Notes under the pieces: generated by a model
Told to the model about the DNA's origin: nothing
Databases searched by the model: none
What the model saw: only the letters and a program-made list of their open reading frames with translations
Translations under genes and position numbers: made by a program
Assembly: GCA_029880285.1 (NCBI GenBank)
Contig: JAOUOS010000003.1
Coordinates: forward strand, 1 to 64,000
Direction: 5' to 3'
Origin: Spirochaetia bacterium
GTDB lineage: Bacteria > Spirochaetota > Leptospiria > Turneriellales > JAOUOS01
Length of the DNA: 64,000 nt
Shown: positions 19,381 through 29,587 of the stretch, one piece after another
Numbering within the stretch: the stretch's first letter is position 1
Layout of the letters: each line of letters starts with the position of its first letter

Positions 19381-20559
19381 ATGCAAAAAAAAAAAATAAG
19401 AATATTATTTGTGACTCCCGCGTATGAAGCAGGATGGAAATACGGCAGTGGGGTAATAAGTTCTTTATCAGCCTTATGTAAGGCATTAGCTGGCTTAGGT
19501 CATGAAATTACCGTATATACAACAAACGCGAGCGGAGAAAAAAATCCGCATGATGTGTCTTTAGATACGGCTTTAGATCAAGAAGGCGTTACGGTCTTTT
19601 ATTTTAAATCAACCTTTGGCAGTAAAAGCAGCTTTGCTTCACGGGGGCTCTCAAAAAAAATAAAAAAGACAATACATAATTTTGATATTGTTTATATAGC
19701 AGCTTTGTGGCAGTGGATAGGAATATCAGCTTCAAAATACGCTTTTAAAAATAATGTTCCTTTTATATTGGGAATTCACGGTGGTTTTTCGCAAAAGCTT
19801 AGAAAGAAATCTTTTTTAAAAAAAAATCTATTTAAAAAATTATTTTTAAATAGATTTTTACAAAAAGCTTCTGGTATTCATTTAACCGGAAATGCTGAAA
19901 AAAAATATGCGGGAAACTGGCTTGAGTCTCTTCCCTTGTTTTTTGTTTCTAACAGCGCAGATTATAATAAATATAAACCTATAAAAAATATAAGAAAGTC
20001 TTATAGAAAAAAATGGGAAATTCCCCAAAAAGCTAATGTACTTATTTGCGCGGCAAGACCTTCATGGGAAAAAAGAATAGATGTATTAATAGAAGCAGTA
20101 AAAAAAACAGAAAACTGGTATTTTATTTTCGCCGGAGATGACAAAAATATAAAAGCTCAAGAATGGAAAAAGCACGCGAGTAAACTTGGCGTTGCCAAAA
20201 AAGTTATCTGGCCAGGGTATTTATCCAATGAAAAATTGTGTGAGGCATTTTCTGCAGCCGATTTATTTGGTATTGTAAGCGAGAATGAAAATTTTGGCAT
20301 TGTAGTTATTGAGGCAATGCTTTGCCAGCTACCCATATTGATATCTAAAGATGTGGGTATATGGGAGAAAATAAAGAATAATGATTTTGTATATACAGTA
20401 GAAAAAGAAAGTGAAAAGATAGCCGATAAATTAATAGAGTTTGAAGAAAAGAAAGAAATAAATAAAAAGAAAATAAGAGAGTTCGCTATAAAAAATTTTT
20501 CTACTGAAAAAATAGCGAAAGATTTTATAAAAGAAGTAAGAAGAATTTTGTCAATATGA
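19381..20559 (+). CDS. GT4-family glycosyltransferase with a 12-A tract at its start
   Basis: Encodes 392 residues with a GT-B fold. The N-domain shows FVTPAYEAGWKYGSGV, and the C-domain ENFGIVVIEAMLCQLP carries the donor-binding Glu motif. Codons 2 to 5 contain 12 consecutive A bases (19385-19396). One base gained or lost there would end translation almost at once, so this is a candidate slippage switch. The start follows the sulfotransferase stop by 6 bases. The 3' end overlaps the next gene by 4 bases (ATGA). Confidence 0.88.
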   Translation: MQKKKIRILFVTPAYEAGWKYGSGVISSLSALCKALAGLGHEITVYTTNASGEKNPHDVSLDTALDQEGVTVFYFKSTFGSKSSFASRGLSKKIKKTIHNFDIVYIAALWQWIGISASKYAFKNNVPFILGIHGGFSQKLRKKSFLKKNLFKKLFLNRFLQKASGIHLTGNAEKKYAGNWLESLPLFFVSNSADYNKYKPIKNIRKSYRKKWEIPQKANVLICAARPSWEKRIDVLIEAVKKTENWYFIFAGDDKNIKAQEWKKHASKLGVAKKVIWPGYLSNEKLCEAFSAADLFGIVSENENFGIVVIEAMLCQLPILISKDVGIWEKIKNNDFVYTVEKESEKIADKLIEFEEKKEINKKKIREFAIKNFSTEKIAKDFIKEVRRILSI

Positions 20560-21434
20560 AAAAAAAAGAAGAATTAAGTAATAAAGACAGATGTCCCATA
20601 GCAGTTATTATTCTTACCCATAATGAAGAATTAAGCGTTTCAAACGCTGTAAACAGCGTTATACAATGGGCCGAGCAGGTTTTTATTTTAGATTCATACA
20701 GCACCGATAAAACAGTAAAAATAGTACAGGCTTTGGGAGCCAAAGTTTTCAAGAATAAATTTAAAAGTTTTACCGAACAAAGAAACTGGGCGCTTAAAAA
20801 TTTACCTGTAAAATGCGAATGGGTACTATTTTTAGACGCCGATGAATATTTATCTGAAGAAATAAAAAAAGAAATAAGCGGTGTGTTTGAAAAAGAGCTA
20901 TGCAATATAAGCGGATTTTACAGCGATATAAAATTTATATTTTTAGGTAAGTGGCTAAAGCACGGTGATATTTACCGTTCTTTAGTAAGAATATTTAAAA
21001 TAAAAAATGGTAAATATATTAAAACTACAGGATGTCGAGAGAAGCTTATTATTGAGGGTAAGCTTAAAAAATTAAAAAATCATATTGTTCATGATGATAA
21101 AAAATCAATTATAGAATGGGTTATTGAACAAAAAGAGAGAATAGTTTTAGACGCCGAAGAAAGGTATAAAGAAAAAAATAAACATAAATTAAAAAAGGCA
21201 GATAAAAAAGGAACTGTTGAAGGTAAAAAAAGCCAGTGGATGAGAGAAAATATCTTAATGCGTTTACCGGGTCCGGTCAGACCGTTTGCTCAATTTTTAT
21301 ACAGGTATATTTTTAGATTTGGTTTTCTTGATGGATGGAAAGGATTTATATATCATTTTTTACTTCAGTTGTGGTATCCTGTTATGGTTGAAGTTTTATA
21401 TTTAGAGATGAGTATAAAAAATAAAAAAAAATAA
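20556..21434 (+). CDS. GT2-family glycosyltransferase, WaaE/KdtX-like
   Basis: Encodes 292 residues. AVIILTHNEELSVSNAV, ILDSYSTDKT, FTEQRNWAL and LFLDADEYLSEE match the subfamily that includes WaaE/LgtF-like core glucosyltransferases. The DAD triad binds the metal. A C-terminal amphipathic or membrane-associated region starts near residue 240. It is coupled to the upstream gene through ATGA. Last gene of the plus block; it meets the opposing methyltransferase with 3 bases between stops. Confidence 0.85.
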   Translation: MKKKEELSNKDRCPIAVIILTHNEELSVSNAVNSVIQWAEQVFILDSYSTDKTVKIVQALGAKVFKNKFKSFTEQRNWALKNLPVKCEWVLFLDADEYLSEEIKKEISGVFEKELCNISGFYSDIKFIFLGKWLKHGDIYRSLVRIFKIKNGKYIKTTGCREKLIIEGKLKKLKNHIVHDDKKSIIEWVIEQKERIVLDAEERYKEKNKHKLKKADKKGTVEGKKSQWMRENILMRLPGPVRPFAQFLYRYIFRFGFLDGWKGFIYHFLLQLWYPVMVEVLYLEMSIKNKKK

Positions 21435-21437
21435 AGT

Positions 21438-22148
21438 TTATGTATTCTGTTTTTCAAATTTTTTTGAAAGTACGGTAGTATATAAGCCATAGTAAGGAAA
21501 AATCGATCCTAAAAATCTACCTATTAAAGGAATCCCCCAGCTGCCCCCATGATTTTTTATTACCTTAAATCCGTGTAAAAAAAGAAGTTCATTCATTGCT
21601 CTTGGCATGAATAGACGTAAGTGCGTTTGACCTGGTGCTTCTCTTTTTTGCCCTTTGTATTTTGATAAAGGATTACCCAGTGAATAATATAAATCGCTTA
21701 CACAGTTCATAGGCGGGTTTATTGTTAAAAGCATTAAGAAGATAAAAGCAAGAGCTCCTTGATTTGGCACAGAAACAAGAAAAATTCCATTTGGTTTTAA
21801 AACTCTGTGCGCCTCTTGAATAAAATGATCCGTGTTATAAATATGTTCCAAACACTGATTTGAAACAATTATATCAAAAGAATTGCTTTTAATTTTCCAT
21901 TTAACTCTTACATCCTGCTCATAGCATTTATAACCTAAGTTTTTACAGTGTTCCGCAACACCCGCAAATTCAAGAACGTATTTATCTTTATCGTTAATAT
22001 GGCGCAGTGACTGTAATATTGGCTGATATCCGGGGCCTATTTCAAGAATTTTGCCTTTATGCGGCTTAAGTAATTTAATAATTACATCTCGGTTTATTTG
22101 CACTGCTTTCGTAAAAGGATTCGTTATTAGATTTTTTAATATTTTCAT
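21438..22148 (-). CDS. SAM-dependent methyltransferase (class I)
   Basis: Encodes 236 residues with a Rossmann methyltransferase core: motif I ILEIGPGYQP near residue 36, an acidic residue after the next strand, SFDIIVSNQCLEH (motif IV region), then FLVSVPNQG. The best match in style is the Methyltransf_11 group common in glycan clusters, where members methylate sugars. The C-terminal third is hydrophobic and may contact the membrane. It is a single gene on the minus strand, convergent with the glycosyltransferase block. Confidence 0.8.
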   Translation of the reverse strand: MKILKNLITNPFTKAVQINRDVIIKLLKPHKGKILEIGPGYQPILQSLRHINDKDKYVLEFAGVAEHCKNLGYKCYEQDVRVKWKIKSNSFDIIVSNQCLEHIYNTDHFIQEAHRVLKPNGIFLVSVPNQGALAFIFLMLLTINPPMNCVSDLYYSLGNPLSKYKGQKREAPGQTHLRLFMPRAMNELLFLHGFKVIKNHGGSWGIPLIGRFLGSIFPYYGLYTTVLSKKFEKQNT

Positions 22149-22352
22149 AGGTTTAATTATATTATCAATTAATAAAAAATAATATTGCTTGTATACTTAA
22201 AAATTATTTTAAATAAAAAACATGAATTATAGATAAATAGACATCGAACTTACAAACTGATATATTTCTCGAATTAAAATCTTTTTTATATAATTATTTT
22301 ATAATAAGAAACTGTACAACTTGAAATATTATTTTTTTAATGTCATGTTCAA

Positions 22353-23093
22353 ATGAATAAAAAATATCAGATAAAAAAACCTGAAGATTATTATACTTCA
22401 GGGGAGTATTTTAACTCGCATAAAGATTCATGCTCAGATATTAAGATTGATTTAGTTATCCCTTTTCTAAAAAAAAATAAAATTGATGTTAAACAAAATA
22501 CAAAAATTATAGAAGTAGGCTGCGGTTCGGGAGAGTTTTTAATGCCATTAACGAAGTTTTTAGAAAGTAAAAATATTCAGTATAAAATAAAAGGATATGA
22601 TATATCTAAACCTGCCATTGACATGGCCAATAAGAAAAATAAATATAAAAATCTTATGTTTTATGTTGGGTCTGTAAAAAATATTAAAGAAAAAACAGAC
22701 TTAATATTTTGTATGGATGTAATTGAACACGTTGAAAATCCTTTTGAGTTTTTAAGAAGTTTAAACGGTAAATCTAAATATATTGTACTTCATCTGCCTA
22801 TTGAGCATAGCATTGGGCATCTGTTATTAGAAAAAACACAAAAATCAAATGAAACGTTTAAACACATTCATTTTTTCTCTTTGCAAACGGCTCTTATTTT
22901 AATTAAGGAACTTCCCTTTGAAATACTTGATTATCAATTTACGGCAGCATCAATGGCAGCTATAAAAATAAAGGGAAATATTTTTATTAGATTTTTAAGA
23001 GTTATTCGATTTTTTATGTATAAAATTAGCAGTAAATTTTCATCAATAATGGGCGGCGGTAGTGTTTTATTTTTATTAAAAAATAAGAAATAA
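22353..23093 (+). CDS. SAM-dependent methyltransferase (class I)
   Basis: Encodes 246 residues. Motif I is IIEVGCGSGEF near residue 50, followed by GYDISKPAIDMA (acidic SAM-ribose contact) and IFCMDVIEHVENPF. This resembles the glycan-associated Methyltransf_23/12 proteins. A C-terminal hydrophobic helix (about residues 208-225) may anchor it. It has its own upstream region of 204 bases and converges with the radical SAM gene. Confidence 0.8.
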   Translation: MNKKYQIKKPEDYYTSGEYFNSHKDSCSDIKIDLVIPFLKKNKIDVKQNTKIIEVGCGSGEFLMPLTKFLESKNIQYKIKGYDISKPAIDMANKKNKYKNLMFYVGSVKNIKEKTDLIFCMDVIEHVENPFEFLRSLNGKSKYIVLHLPIEHSIGHLLLEKTQKSNETFKHIHFFSLQTALILIKELPFEILDYQFTAASMAAIKIKGNIFIRFLRVIRFFMYKISSKFSSIMGGGSVLFLLKNKK

Positions 23094-23156
23094 GATTTTT
23101 ACATAATAAAGTTTTTTAATTTTTATAGGATTAAACCAAAAAAAAGAATTATTATC

Positions 23157-24188
23157 TTAAGGTTTATAATTAACCGGAACATAAAAAGAGCAATTTTTGC
23201 ATAGTTTGGGGATATTACCATTATGAAAATCGATTTGTAATGATTTTATTTTATTTTGGTTTTTAAGTATAAGATTAGATAGATTCTTATAGTCTTTTAT
23301 ATTTCCTATACAAAATATATCACTTGGTGTGTCGATAGTAGAATCGTATCGGCAATTGCAAATTCGAACCTCTCCGTTAGATTTAACAGCCTTTGTTAAT
23401 AATCGATAACATAGATTTACTTTTTTAAAAGGATACAATGATTTGATAGGATTTATTTCTAACTTCATGCCTTTTTTTAAATCTTTGTTTTTAATCTCGC
23501 CGCTCCAAGAATCAAATATCTTAAGGGGATCGCTTAAGATAATTTTATCACTAATATATTTTAATACAAATTCTTTATAAAAAACGCTATTTTTAATTTG
23601 TTTTTTTGATAAATAAGTTCTTGGTTCAAACCTTATAGTAACATTCGATTTAAGTTGTTTATGATTTTCTAATAACTGCGTAATAGATTTTTTAAAATCA
23701 TTAAATCTTGTTGTCTGATAAATTTCTAAAAAAATAGATTCTTCAAAACCAGGAAAAGAAATAAGCAGATCAGTTAATCCTGAAGTTAATAGTTCTTTTA
23801 TATTATGTTTGTATAATAAAATACCATTTGTATGAATTTCAATTTTATTGAAGTTTGCTTTTTGAGCTTCTTTAATCATTGGTACTGCTTTAGTATGTAA
23901 AAAGAATTCTCCTCCCATTGATGTTAAACCGAGTTTATTTATTCCCATATTTTGACATGATTTTATAATGTTTTTATACATAGAAAAATCCATTAAAGTA
24001 CCTTTTCTGTAACCCAGTTTATAATTGCAGAAGATGCATTTTGCATTGCAAATACTTGAGACTTCTATGGATATCCATTTTTCGTTAATGTTATCATATT
24101 TTAAGGGGAAAAAAATATTTCTAATAGATTTTAAAATCACTCTATATGGTTGATGATAAATTAAAAAATCAGTAATTTTATTTTTCAT
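23157..24188 (-). CDS. Radical SAM protein with SPASM-like C-terminus
   Basis: Encodes 343 residues. The 4Fe-4S site for SAM cleavage is CNAKCIFC (Cys47, 51, 54, the CxxxCxxC motif). The C-terminal region carries further Cys (CNCRYD and CKNCSFY) as in SPASM or twitch domains that hold auxiliary clusters. Radical SAM/SPASM proteins in glycan clusters act in sugar modification, but the reaction cannot be deduced. It is the last gene of a minus-strand block that begins with the flippase at 28850. Confidence 0.8.
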   Translation of the reverse strand: MKNKITDFLIYHQPYRVILKSIRNIFFPLKYDNINEKWISIEVSSICNAKCIFCNYKLGYRKGTLMDFSMYKNIIKSCQNMGINKLGLTSMGGEFFLHTKAVPMIKEAQKANFNKIEIHTNGILLYKHNIKELLTSGLTDLLISFPGFEESIFLEIYQTTRFNDFKKSITQLLENHKQLKSNVTIRFEPRTYLSKKQIKNSVFYKEFVLKYISDKIILSDPLKIFDSWSGEIKNKDLKKGMKLEINPIKSLYPFKKVNLCYRLLTKAVKSNGEVRICNCRYDSTIDTPSDIFCIGNIKDYKNLSNLILKNQNKIKSLQIDFHNGNIPKLCKNCSFYVPVNYKP

Positions 24189-24221
24189 TATAATTTAATT
24201 ATTAATCTAATTTATTTAACT

Positions 24222-25556
24222 TCATATTTCTTTATAGTTTTTTTCATCTTCAATCTTTTTTGTATTTATAATATATAAACCAATTGCTGTACCGAAAATA
24301 ATGGCATCTATATTATGAATAGTCAAGAAACTGTCACTCATTAAAAAACATATCCAATTCCATATCATAATGAGTCCCGCCAAAATGCTTATAAACTTAA
24401 TTACTTCAGAATTTGACTTCCATAATTCACGTGAGATTTTTATAATTTTAAAAGGGAAGTAAAACGAGTAAATAAAAAGGCCAATAATACCGAATTGGGC
24501 CAAAGTTGTTATATGTCCCAAATGACCCCAGGCAACTCTAAATGAACCATAGGTTTCATCAACAAAGGGCATATAAAATGATAGGCCCTTGCCAAAAATT
24601 AAAGTACCTTTCATATATTCTTCCATTTCTCTTTTATAAGACAACTGTCTAGTGATTGTAGACTGGGCGCGATCGCTTTCTTCAATTAAAGTACTTATTC
24701 GGCTTGTGATAATGTTGTCTACATTGAAATTAGGAAAAATATAACTCGAAAGAGTCTGCATGGCCATATATAAAAAAAAGATAGAAAAGGGGATAAGTAA
24801 AAGCTTTATTGATGATTTCTTCTGAGGAAATAAAAATATTAACGGTATAAGAGAAAATATTGACGCTATCCATATTGAACGGGTTTGATTTAGCAGTGTG
24901 CTGATCGCAAAAAGAAGCGCCGCCAGCCATATATATATTCTGTTAATAGGTAAATTTTTCGGCAGATAAAATAATCCTGTTAATAATATCCATAATCCCG
25001 GATTTCGAAAAGCAATAGTTCTGTATAAGTTTATATCGTGCGAAGATACCTCAGATAGGGATATCTTTTCTTGCACAAAAATAATATGATTTAGCGCAGA
25101 GGCAAGTGATCCAATAAATAGCACAAGAAGAAATAAATTAATTTTTTCTTCTTTATCTATTATGTTTACAGCAATAATCATATAAACCGGTAAAGAAACG
25201 GCCCATCTTAAAGATCTAATAATTTCATACTCCCAGCCTATTATAATTATAGATTGAAAAAAACCAATAAGTAAAACTATAAATATCCAAATAACAATGT
25301 TCGGAATTATTAGCTTTTTATTATAAACAAAAATATGAGCCGCGAGAGCTATAATTCCAATAAGCAGACAAGCGTCATGAGCGTTAAAAAAAGGGCCCAG
25401 AAATGAAAATCTAGTTAAGGTAAATGCGGCGTAATCGGCCGCGGCGTTCCAAAAAACGATATAAAGAAATCCATAATATGGTTTTATAATTATAAGCAAT
25501 ATACCCAAAAAAAGTAAAACGATTAAAAATTGAGAAGAATATCCTTGAAGTTCCAT
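24222..25556 (-). CDS. O-antigen polymerase/ligase-like membrane protein
   Basis: Encodes 444 residues with about 10-12 membrane spans and a large loop between roughly residues 275 and 345. NQTRSIWIASIFSLIPL and the loop-end WGHLGHITTLAQFGIIGL are typical of the Wzy/WaaL O-antigen superfamily, where an Arg and a His in the big periplasmic loop are functional. It probably polymerises or transfers lipid-linked glycans in the inner membrane. The two roles cannot be separated by sequence; pairing with a flippase in the same block leans towards Wzy. Confidence 0.75.
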   Translation of the reverse strand: MELQGYSSQFLIVLLFLGILLIIIKPYYGFLYIVFWNAAADYAAFTLTRFSFLGPFFNAHDACLLIGIIALAAHIFVYNKKLIIPNIVIWIFIVLLIGFFQSIIIIGWEYEIIRSLRWAVSLPVYMIIAVNIIDKEEKINLFLLVLFIGSLASALNHIIFVQEKISLSEVSSHDINLYRTIAFRNPGLWILLTGLFYLPKNLPINRIYIWLAALLFAISTLLNQTRSIWIASIFSLIPLIFLFPQKKSSIKLLLIPFSIFFLYMAMQTLSSYIFPNFNVDNIITSRISTLIEESDRAQSTITRQLSYKREMEEYMKGTLIFGKGLSFYMPFVDETYGSFRVAWGHLGHITTLAQFGIIGLFIYSFYFPFKIIKISRELWKSNSEVIKFISILAGLIMIWNWICFLMSDSFLTIHNIDAIIFGTAIGLYIINTKKIEDEKNYKEI

Positions 25557-25563
25557 TTATTTT

Positions 25564-26406
25564 TTATTTAAAAATAACCGGTTTTATTTTTATTTGAGAA
25601 GGATACGCCAAAATATGTCTGTCAAATAGACAATCTGATTTAATATTGCCTTTTATATCAAAAAACTGATATTTAGCCTTTCTTAGAATTTTTTCTACTT
25701 TTTTGGCAATATCATGTGAATGGGTTTCAATAATAAGTTTAGGAGCATTTTGGGATGATAATAGATTTTTTGCGCCCTCAAGCATTTCAACTTCAGCTCC
25801 TTCAATATCAATTTTTATTATATGGGGTACAGTTTTTTGTTTTTTAATAAAGCTGTCTAAAGTGACGGTTTGTACTTCTATTTTTTCATTAGTTTCTTCA
25901 TTAGATGTATTGATATGCGCTAAACGCGCTGTAAATGTATTTGGTTTTCCCTTTAGGGTTTTAGGCAATATAAATAAGCTGTTACCGTTTTTATTGCCGA
26001 GAGCAAGATTAAAAGGTTTACATTGGTTTAAATTATTTAATTTAAATTGTTCCTGAATGGCCGAAAAGTTCATGGGTAGCGGTTCAAAAGAATAAACCCT
26101 GCCGCTTTTACCGGCTATTTTGCCGGCTATTAAAGAAAAAAAACCCGCATTGGCGCCAATATCAAAAAAGATATCTCCTGATTTTAATTCTTGAGCGATT
26201 CGTTCTTGTATTTCAAATTCATATATCCCAAGCCAATATCCGTTTACGTATCTTTTATATCTTTTCCATAGCATTCCTTTTGCCCGGCCCCTTCGAATGC
26301 GAACAACGGATCCTTCTCTATAAAGTTGAGCGAGCTTTCTTGGCAGCCAGCTAAAAATTTTTATATTACCTAGAACAGATATAAGTTTTAGCTTTTTCAT
26401 TTTCAT
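25564..26406 (-). CDS. FkbM-family methyltransferase
   Basis: Encodes 280 residues. FkbM hallmarks: IFFDIGANAGFFSLIAGK (SAM site), VYSFEPLP, and IKIDIEGAEVEMLEGA near residue 200. FkbM enzymes O-methylate sugars or polyketides. It starts 14 bases after the stop of the second FkbM paralogue upstream. Two adjacent Met codons at the start (MKMKKL) make the exact start uncertain by two residues. Confidence 0.88.
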   Translation of the reverse strand: MKMKKLKLISVLGNIKIFSWLPRKLAQLYREGSVVRIRRGRAKGMLWKRYKRYVNGYWLGIYEFEIQERIAQELKSGDIFFDIGANAGFFSLIAGKIAGKSGRVYSFEPLPMNFSAIQEQFKLNNLNQCKPFNLALGNKNGNSLFILPKTLKGKPNTFTARLAHINTSNEETNEKIEVQTVTLDSFIKKQKTVPHIIKIDIEGAEVEMLEGAKNLLSSQNAPKLIIETHSHDIAKKVEKILRKAKYQFFDIKGNIKSDCLFDRHILAYPSQIKIKPVIFK

Positions 26407-26420
26407 TTAAGCCCCAATAT

Positions 26421-27278
26421 TTATTCGGTTTTCAACGCGATAAAATTATTTATATGACTGTTTTCAAAAGAAAAATCTTTGGTCAGTAGTATTTTTTTCA
26501 TATTATTAAAAAAATATATTTTATATCCAAAATTTTCAAGAAATTGAATTAAATCTTCACATGTGTAATTAAATCTTTGGGTTAAAAAATCTTGCATTTC
26601 AAATATTATCGCGGACGCTTTTTTATCCGAAAGAAGTTTTTTACTCCCTTTTAATACAAGCAGTTCAGCGCCTTCTACGTCAATTTTTATGAGGTCTACT
26701 TTATTAATATTATTTTTTTTAATGAAATTATCAACTGTATCTATATTAACCTTTTCGTATCCGGTTATTTTTTTTCCCGGATATGCTGTATTCGAAAGTG
26801 AGCTGTATACTTCTTCTCCTTTTTCGTATTGAGAAAGTTTTGCTTTTCCTTTTTTTTCACTTAAAGCTAATTGATTTACTTTAATGTTCTTAATGCTGTT
26901 TAATGAAATGTTTTTTTTTAGTTCAACAATTATTTGATTATTAGGTTCAAAAGAATATACTTTACCTTTTTCACCTACTTTTTTTGAGGCCAATAAAGAG
27001 TAGTATCCTATATTAGACCCAATGTCAAAAAAAACCATGCCGGGTTTTAAAAAGGTATTGCAAAAGTTTGTAATATCGGGTTCAAAATATCCAAGAACAT
27101 ATAAAGCTTTGCCTAAAATATCCCGCGGATAAACTTGAATCTGAAAGCCGTTTTTTAATTTTGTAACAATAGGTTTGTTCTTGTTTGGTTTTTTTTTGAT
27201 ATCCCAAAAAATTGCCTTTGGATGCAATTTGTATAGTCGGTACTTTAGAGCTTTTTTTATTTGTTCTAATGATTTCAT
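26421..27278 (-). CDS. FkbM-family methyltransferase
   Basis: Encodes 285 residues. VFFDIGSNIGYYSLLASK, VYSFEPNN and IKIDVEGAELLVLKGS are the family motifs. It is a paralogue of its downstream neighbour, but diverged well beyond recent duplication, so the two probably methylate different positions or sugars. It sits 24 bases after the flippase gene in the same orientation. Confidence 0.88.
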   Translation of the reverse strand: MKSLEQIKKALKYRLYKLHPKAIFWDIKKKPNKNKPIVTKLKNGFQIQVYPRDILGKALYVLGYFEPDITNFCNTFLKPGMVFFDIGSNIGYYSLLASKKVGEKGKVYSFEPNNQIIVELKKNISLNSIKNIKVNQLALSEKKGKAKLSQYEKGEEVYSSLSNTAYPGKKITGYEKVNIDTVDNFIKKNNINKVDLIKIDVEGAELLVLKGSKKLLSDKKASAIIFEMQDFLTQRFNYTCEDLIQFLENFGYKIYFFNNMKKILLTKDFSFENSHINNFIALKTE

Positions 27279-27302
27279 ATATTTATTATTATGTTAAGAT
27301 AA

Positions 27303-28850
27303 TTATTTTTGACTTAAAAATATTATACTCCTTTTAATATAAATAAAGCTAAAAATAGATATTAAAACAGCTGTTAAAATGATAGATAAAACCTTAGTGA
27401 CATTTAAGTATTTTAAAACAATATGAAAAGATAAAATTGAAATTCCCGCAAATGCAATTTTCATGATAACATCTTTAATATAATCGAAAAATTTATAATT
27501 TATTATTCTTAAAGCTATCATAGGAATTTTCCAGTTATTTGTTATCAGTTGAGCCGTAAATATTGAAACAGCAGCCCCTAAAACACCTAGCAGGGGTATT
27601 AGAAAAATAAAAAGAAGAATTGAAATAAAACCAGAAGCTAAAGTATATTTATAAAATGAAAGTTCTTCTGCCGCGATGTTAATTACGTTAAGCATTCCAT
27701 GGTGAGCCTCTAAAAACATCATAAGCAAAAGAAAAAATAAAACGGGATAGCCAACAAAATGATTTTTATCGAGCCATAAGCTGAAAATTTCTTCGCCGTA
27801 AAAACCAATAAATAAATATATCATGATGAGCAGGTTTAATGCGAGAAGTGTTAGTTCGCGGATGTATTTTTTTATGTTATCAATATGGCCGGCTTTAAAC
27901 ATTTGTGATATTAAAGGAGTTATAACGAATACCAGACTAATAAATAAACTTTGCAAAAATGATAACGCGGTAAAAGTGGCTACATAATCGGGAACAAAAG
28001 AAGCTCCCATATAGTATCCGATAAAATATCTTGCCGAACCTGTTAAAAAAAATGTTCCTGCTACGGCAATCCACCATTTAAGGGCAGGTTTTAGCATTGA
28101 TTTAAATTCAAGCGCCTTCCATATCCCTTTTTTTTCTTTTATCCAAGAATGTTTTTTAGTAATTATATTCCATCCGATCATTCTTAATAAAATGCCCCGA
28201 AAGAACCATATAAAAGAAAGCGCTATAATTCCATATCCTAAAAAAAGAGATATGTAACTGGCTGCCAGAACAAAAAACCATAGAATGGTATTGATCATAT
28301 TTGACCAGCCGATATTACCCATTCCGTTAAGAGAGGCCTCAATATACCATCCCCACATACTGGCCGCATAGCCAAATGACATTATTATCCAGGCCGTATA
28401 TATTTCATTCTTTAGAGATTGGTTTATATTTAAAAAATTAAAATATAAAAATCCTCCCACTAATAATAAAATAAAAACAGAAAGACTAATGATGTGAAAT
28501 ATTCGTCTTGAAGTGGCTAAAAGATTTCGAATCTTCTGCTTTGAAACTTCAGAAAGTGCAATATCAGGATTTTCTCCAAAGCGTCCTTTTACGAAAGCGA
28601 TTCGTCTTTGCAGGGTTTGCCCAAGGCCAAAATCAAAAAATCCGGTGACCATTTGGGCGCCAATCATTAAAAACCAGATACCCAAGATTTCTTTGTCTAA
28701 ATAGACATAAAGAAGTGGAATTAAAATTAAGTTGATGCAGATAACAATGAATTTATGAACCCATACCGCAGAGACGCCAAATAATATTTTCTTGTTTAGA
28801 CTATTTAACTTTAAGTCGTATATTTGTTTCTCTGCGATAGATTTGTTCAT
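27303..28850 (-). CDS. Polysaccharide flippase (Wzx/MATE-like)
   Basis: Encodes 515 residues with about 12-14 hydrophobic spans over its length and few motifs, as expected for the polysaccharide-transport group of the MOP superfamily. Near the start, GFFDFGLGQTLQRRIAF is like the conserved loop of this group. It would move lipid-linked oligosaccharide across the inner membrane. It is the first gene of the minus block 28850-23157, so a promoter should lie in the 134-base divergent gap before it. Confidence 0.8.
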   Translation of the reverse strand: MNKSIAEKQIYDLKLNSLNKKILFGVSAVWVHKFIVICINLILIPLLYVYLDKEILGIWFLMIGAQMVTGFFDFGLGQTLQRRIAFVKGRFGENPDIALSEVSKQKIRNLLATSRRIFHIISLSVFILLLVGGFLYFNFLNINQSLKNEIYTAWIIMSFGYAASMWGWYIEASLNGMGNIGWSNMINTILWFFVLAASYISLFLGYGIIALSFIWFFRGILLRMIGWNIITKKHSWIKEKKGIWKALEFKSMLKPALKWWIAVAGTFFLTGSARYFIGYYMGASFVPDYVATFTALSFLQSLFISLVFVITPLISQMFKAGHIDNIKKYIRELTLLALNLLIMIYLFIGFYGEEIFSLWLDKNHFVGYPVLFFLLLMMFLEAHHGMLNVINIAAEELSFYKYTLASGFISILLFIFLIPLLGVLGAAVSIFTAQLITNNWKIPMIALRIINYKFFDYIKDVIMKIAFAGISILSFHIVLKYLNVTKVLSIILTAVLISIFSFIYIKRSIIFLSQK

Positions 28851-28984
28851 AAAAATAAGATATGGTTATAAAATAATAATAGAAGGTATTGTAAATTTAT
28901 TTGTTATAATTTTATAAATGTCTATAACGACCACCATTTAAAAAATTGACTATGTAATACGTAAATAAAAAAAGTAATCATATT

Positions 28985-29587
28985 ATGAAAATAAAATCAT
29001 GGACACCATCATATGTATTAAATCGACTAAGGCTTTTTATAGAACAAAAGCGGTTCCCAGAGGAACCATGGCTTACGAAAAAGGCGATTCAGTTTCTGGA
29101 TAATTTTCTGAAAAAATCTGACAAAGGTCTTGAATTTGGTATGGGTAGAAGTACATTATGGTTTTCAAAGAGAGTTGCTTCTTTAGTATCATATGAAACC
29201 GATAAAAATTGGTTCGAAAAAACAAATAAACTACTAAAAGAAAAAAATATTAAAAACGTAAAAACGGTTTGTGTCGAAGAAAATGAGTTAAATAAAAATT
29301 TAAAAATAAAAAATATTAAAAATAACTCTCTTGATTTTATTCTTGTAGATAATAAAGGCGATAGGTTATCGCCTGTTATTATCTCAATTCCTTTATTAAA
29401 AAAAGGCGGTATTCTTATTATAGACAATATAAACTGGTATATGCCGTCAAAAGACACTGGGACAATTGATTCTGTAAAAAATACTATGAAAGAATGGACA
29501 AAAGTTGAAAAAACCTTATCGGTATGGCGCAGATTTTATACTTCAAACGGAGTTTTTGACACGGCAATTTATATTAAACCGAACTAA
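28985..29587 (+). CDS. Methyltransferase-like protein of the glycan island
   Basis: Encodes 200 residues. GLEFGMGRSTLWFSK is a SAM-binding motif I variant, followed by SYETDKNWFEK and LDFILVDNKGD. This matches the small class I methyltransferases often seen next to glycan genes, though catalytic activity is unproven. It is a single plus-strand gene between two minus-strand blocks. Its 3' end overlaps the opposing FkbM gene by 14 bases. Confidence 0.7.
   Translation: MKIKSWTPSYVLNRLRLFIEQKRFPEEPWLTKKAIQFLDNFLKKSDKGLEFGMGRSTLWFSKRVASLVSYETDKNWFEKTNKLLKEKNIKNVKTVCVEENELNKNLKIKNIKNNSLDFILVDNKGDRLSPVIISIPLLKKGGILIIDNINWYMPSKDTGTIDSVKNTMKEWTKVEKTLSVWRRFYTSNGVFDTAIYIKPN

Noticed and set aside
25703..26056. 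A 117-codon plus-strand frame within the FkbM region
   Set aside because: Antisense to conserved FkbM motifs; composition typical of reverse-strand AT-rich coding DNA.
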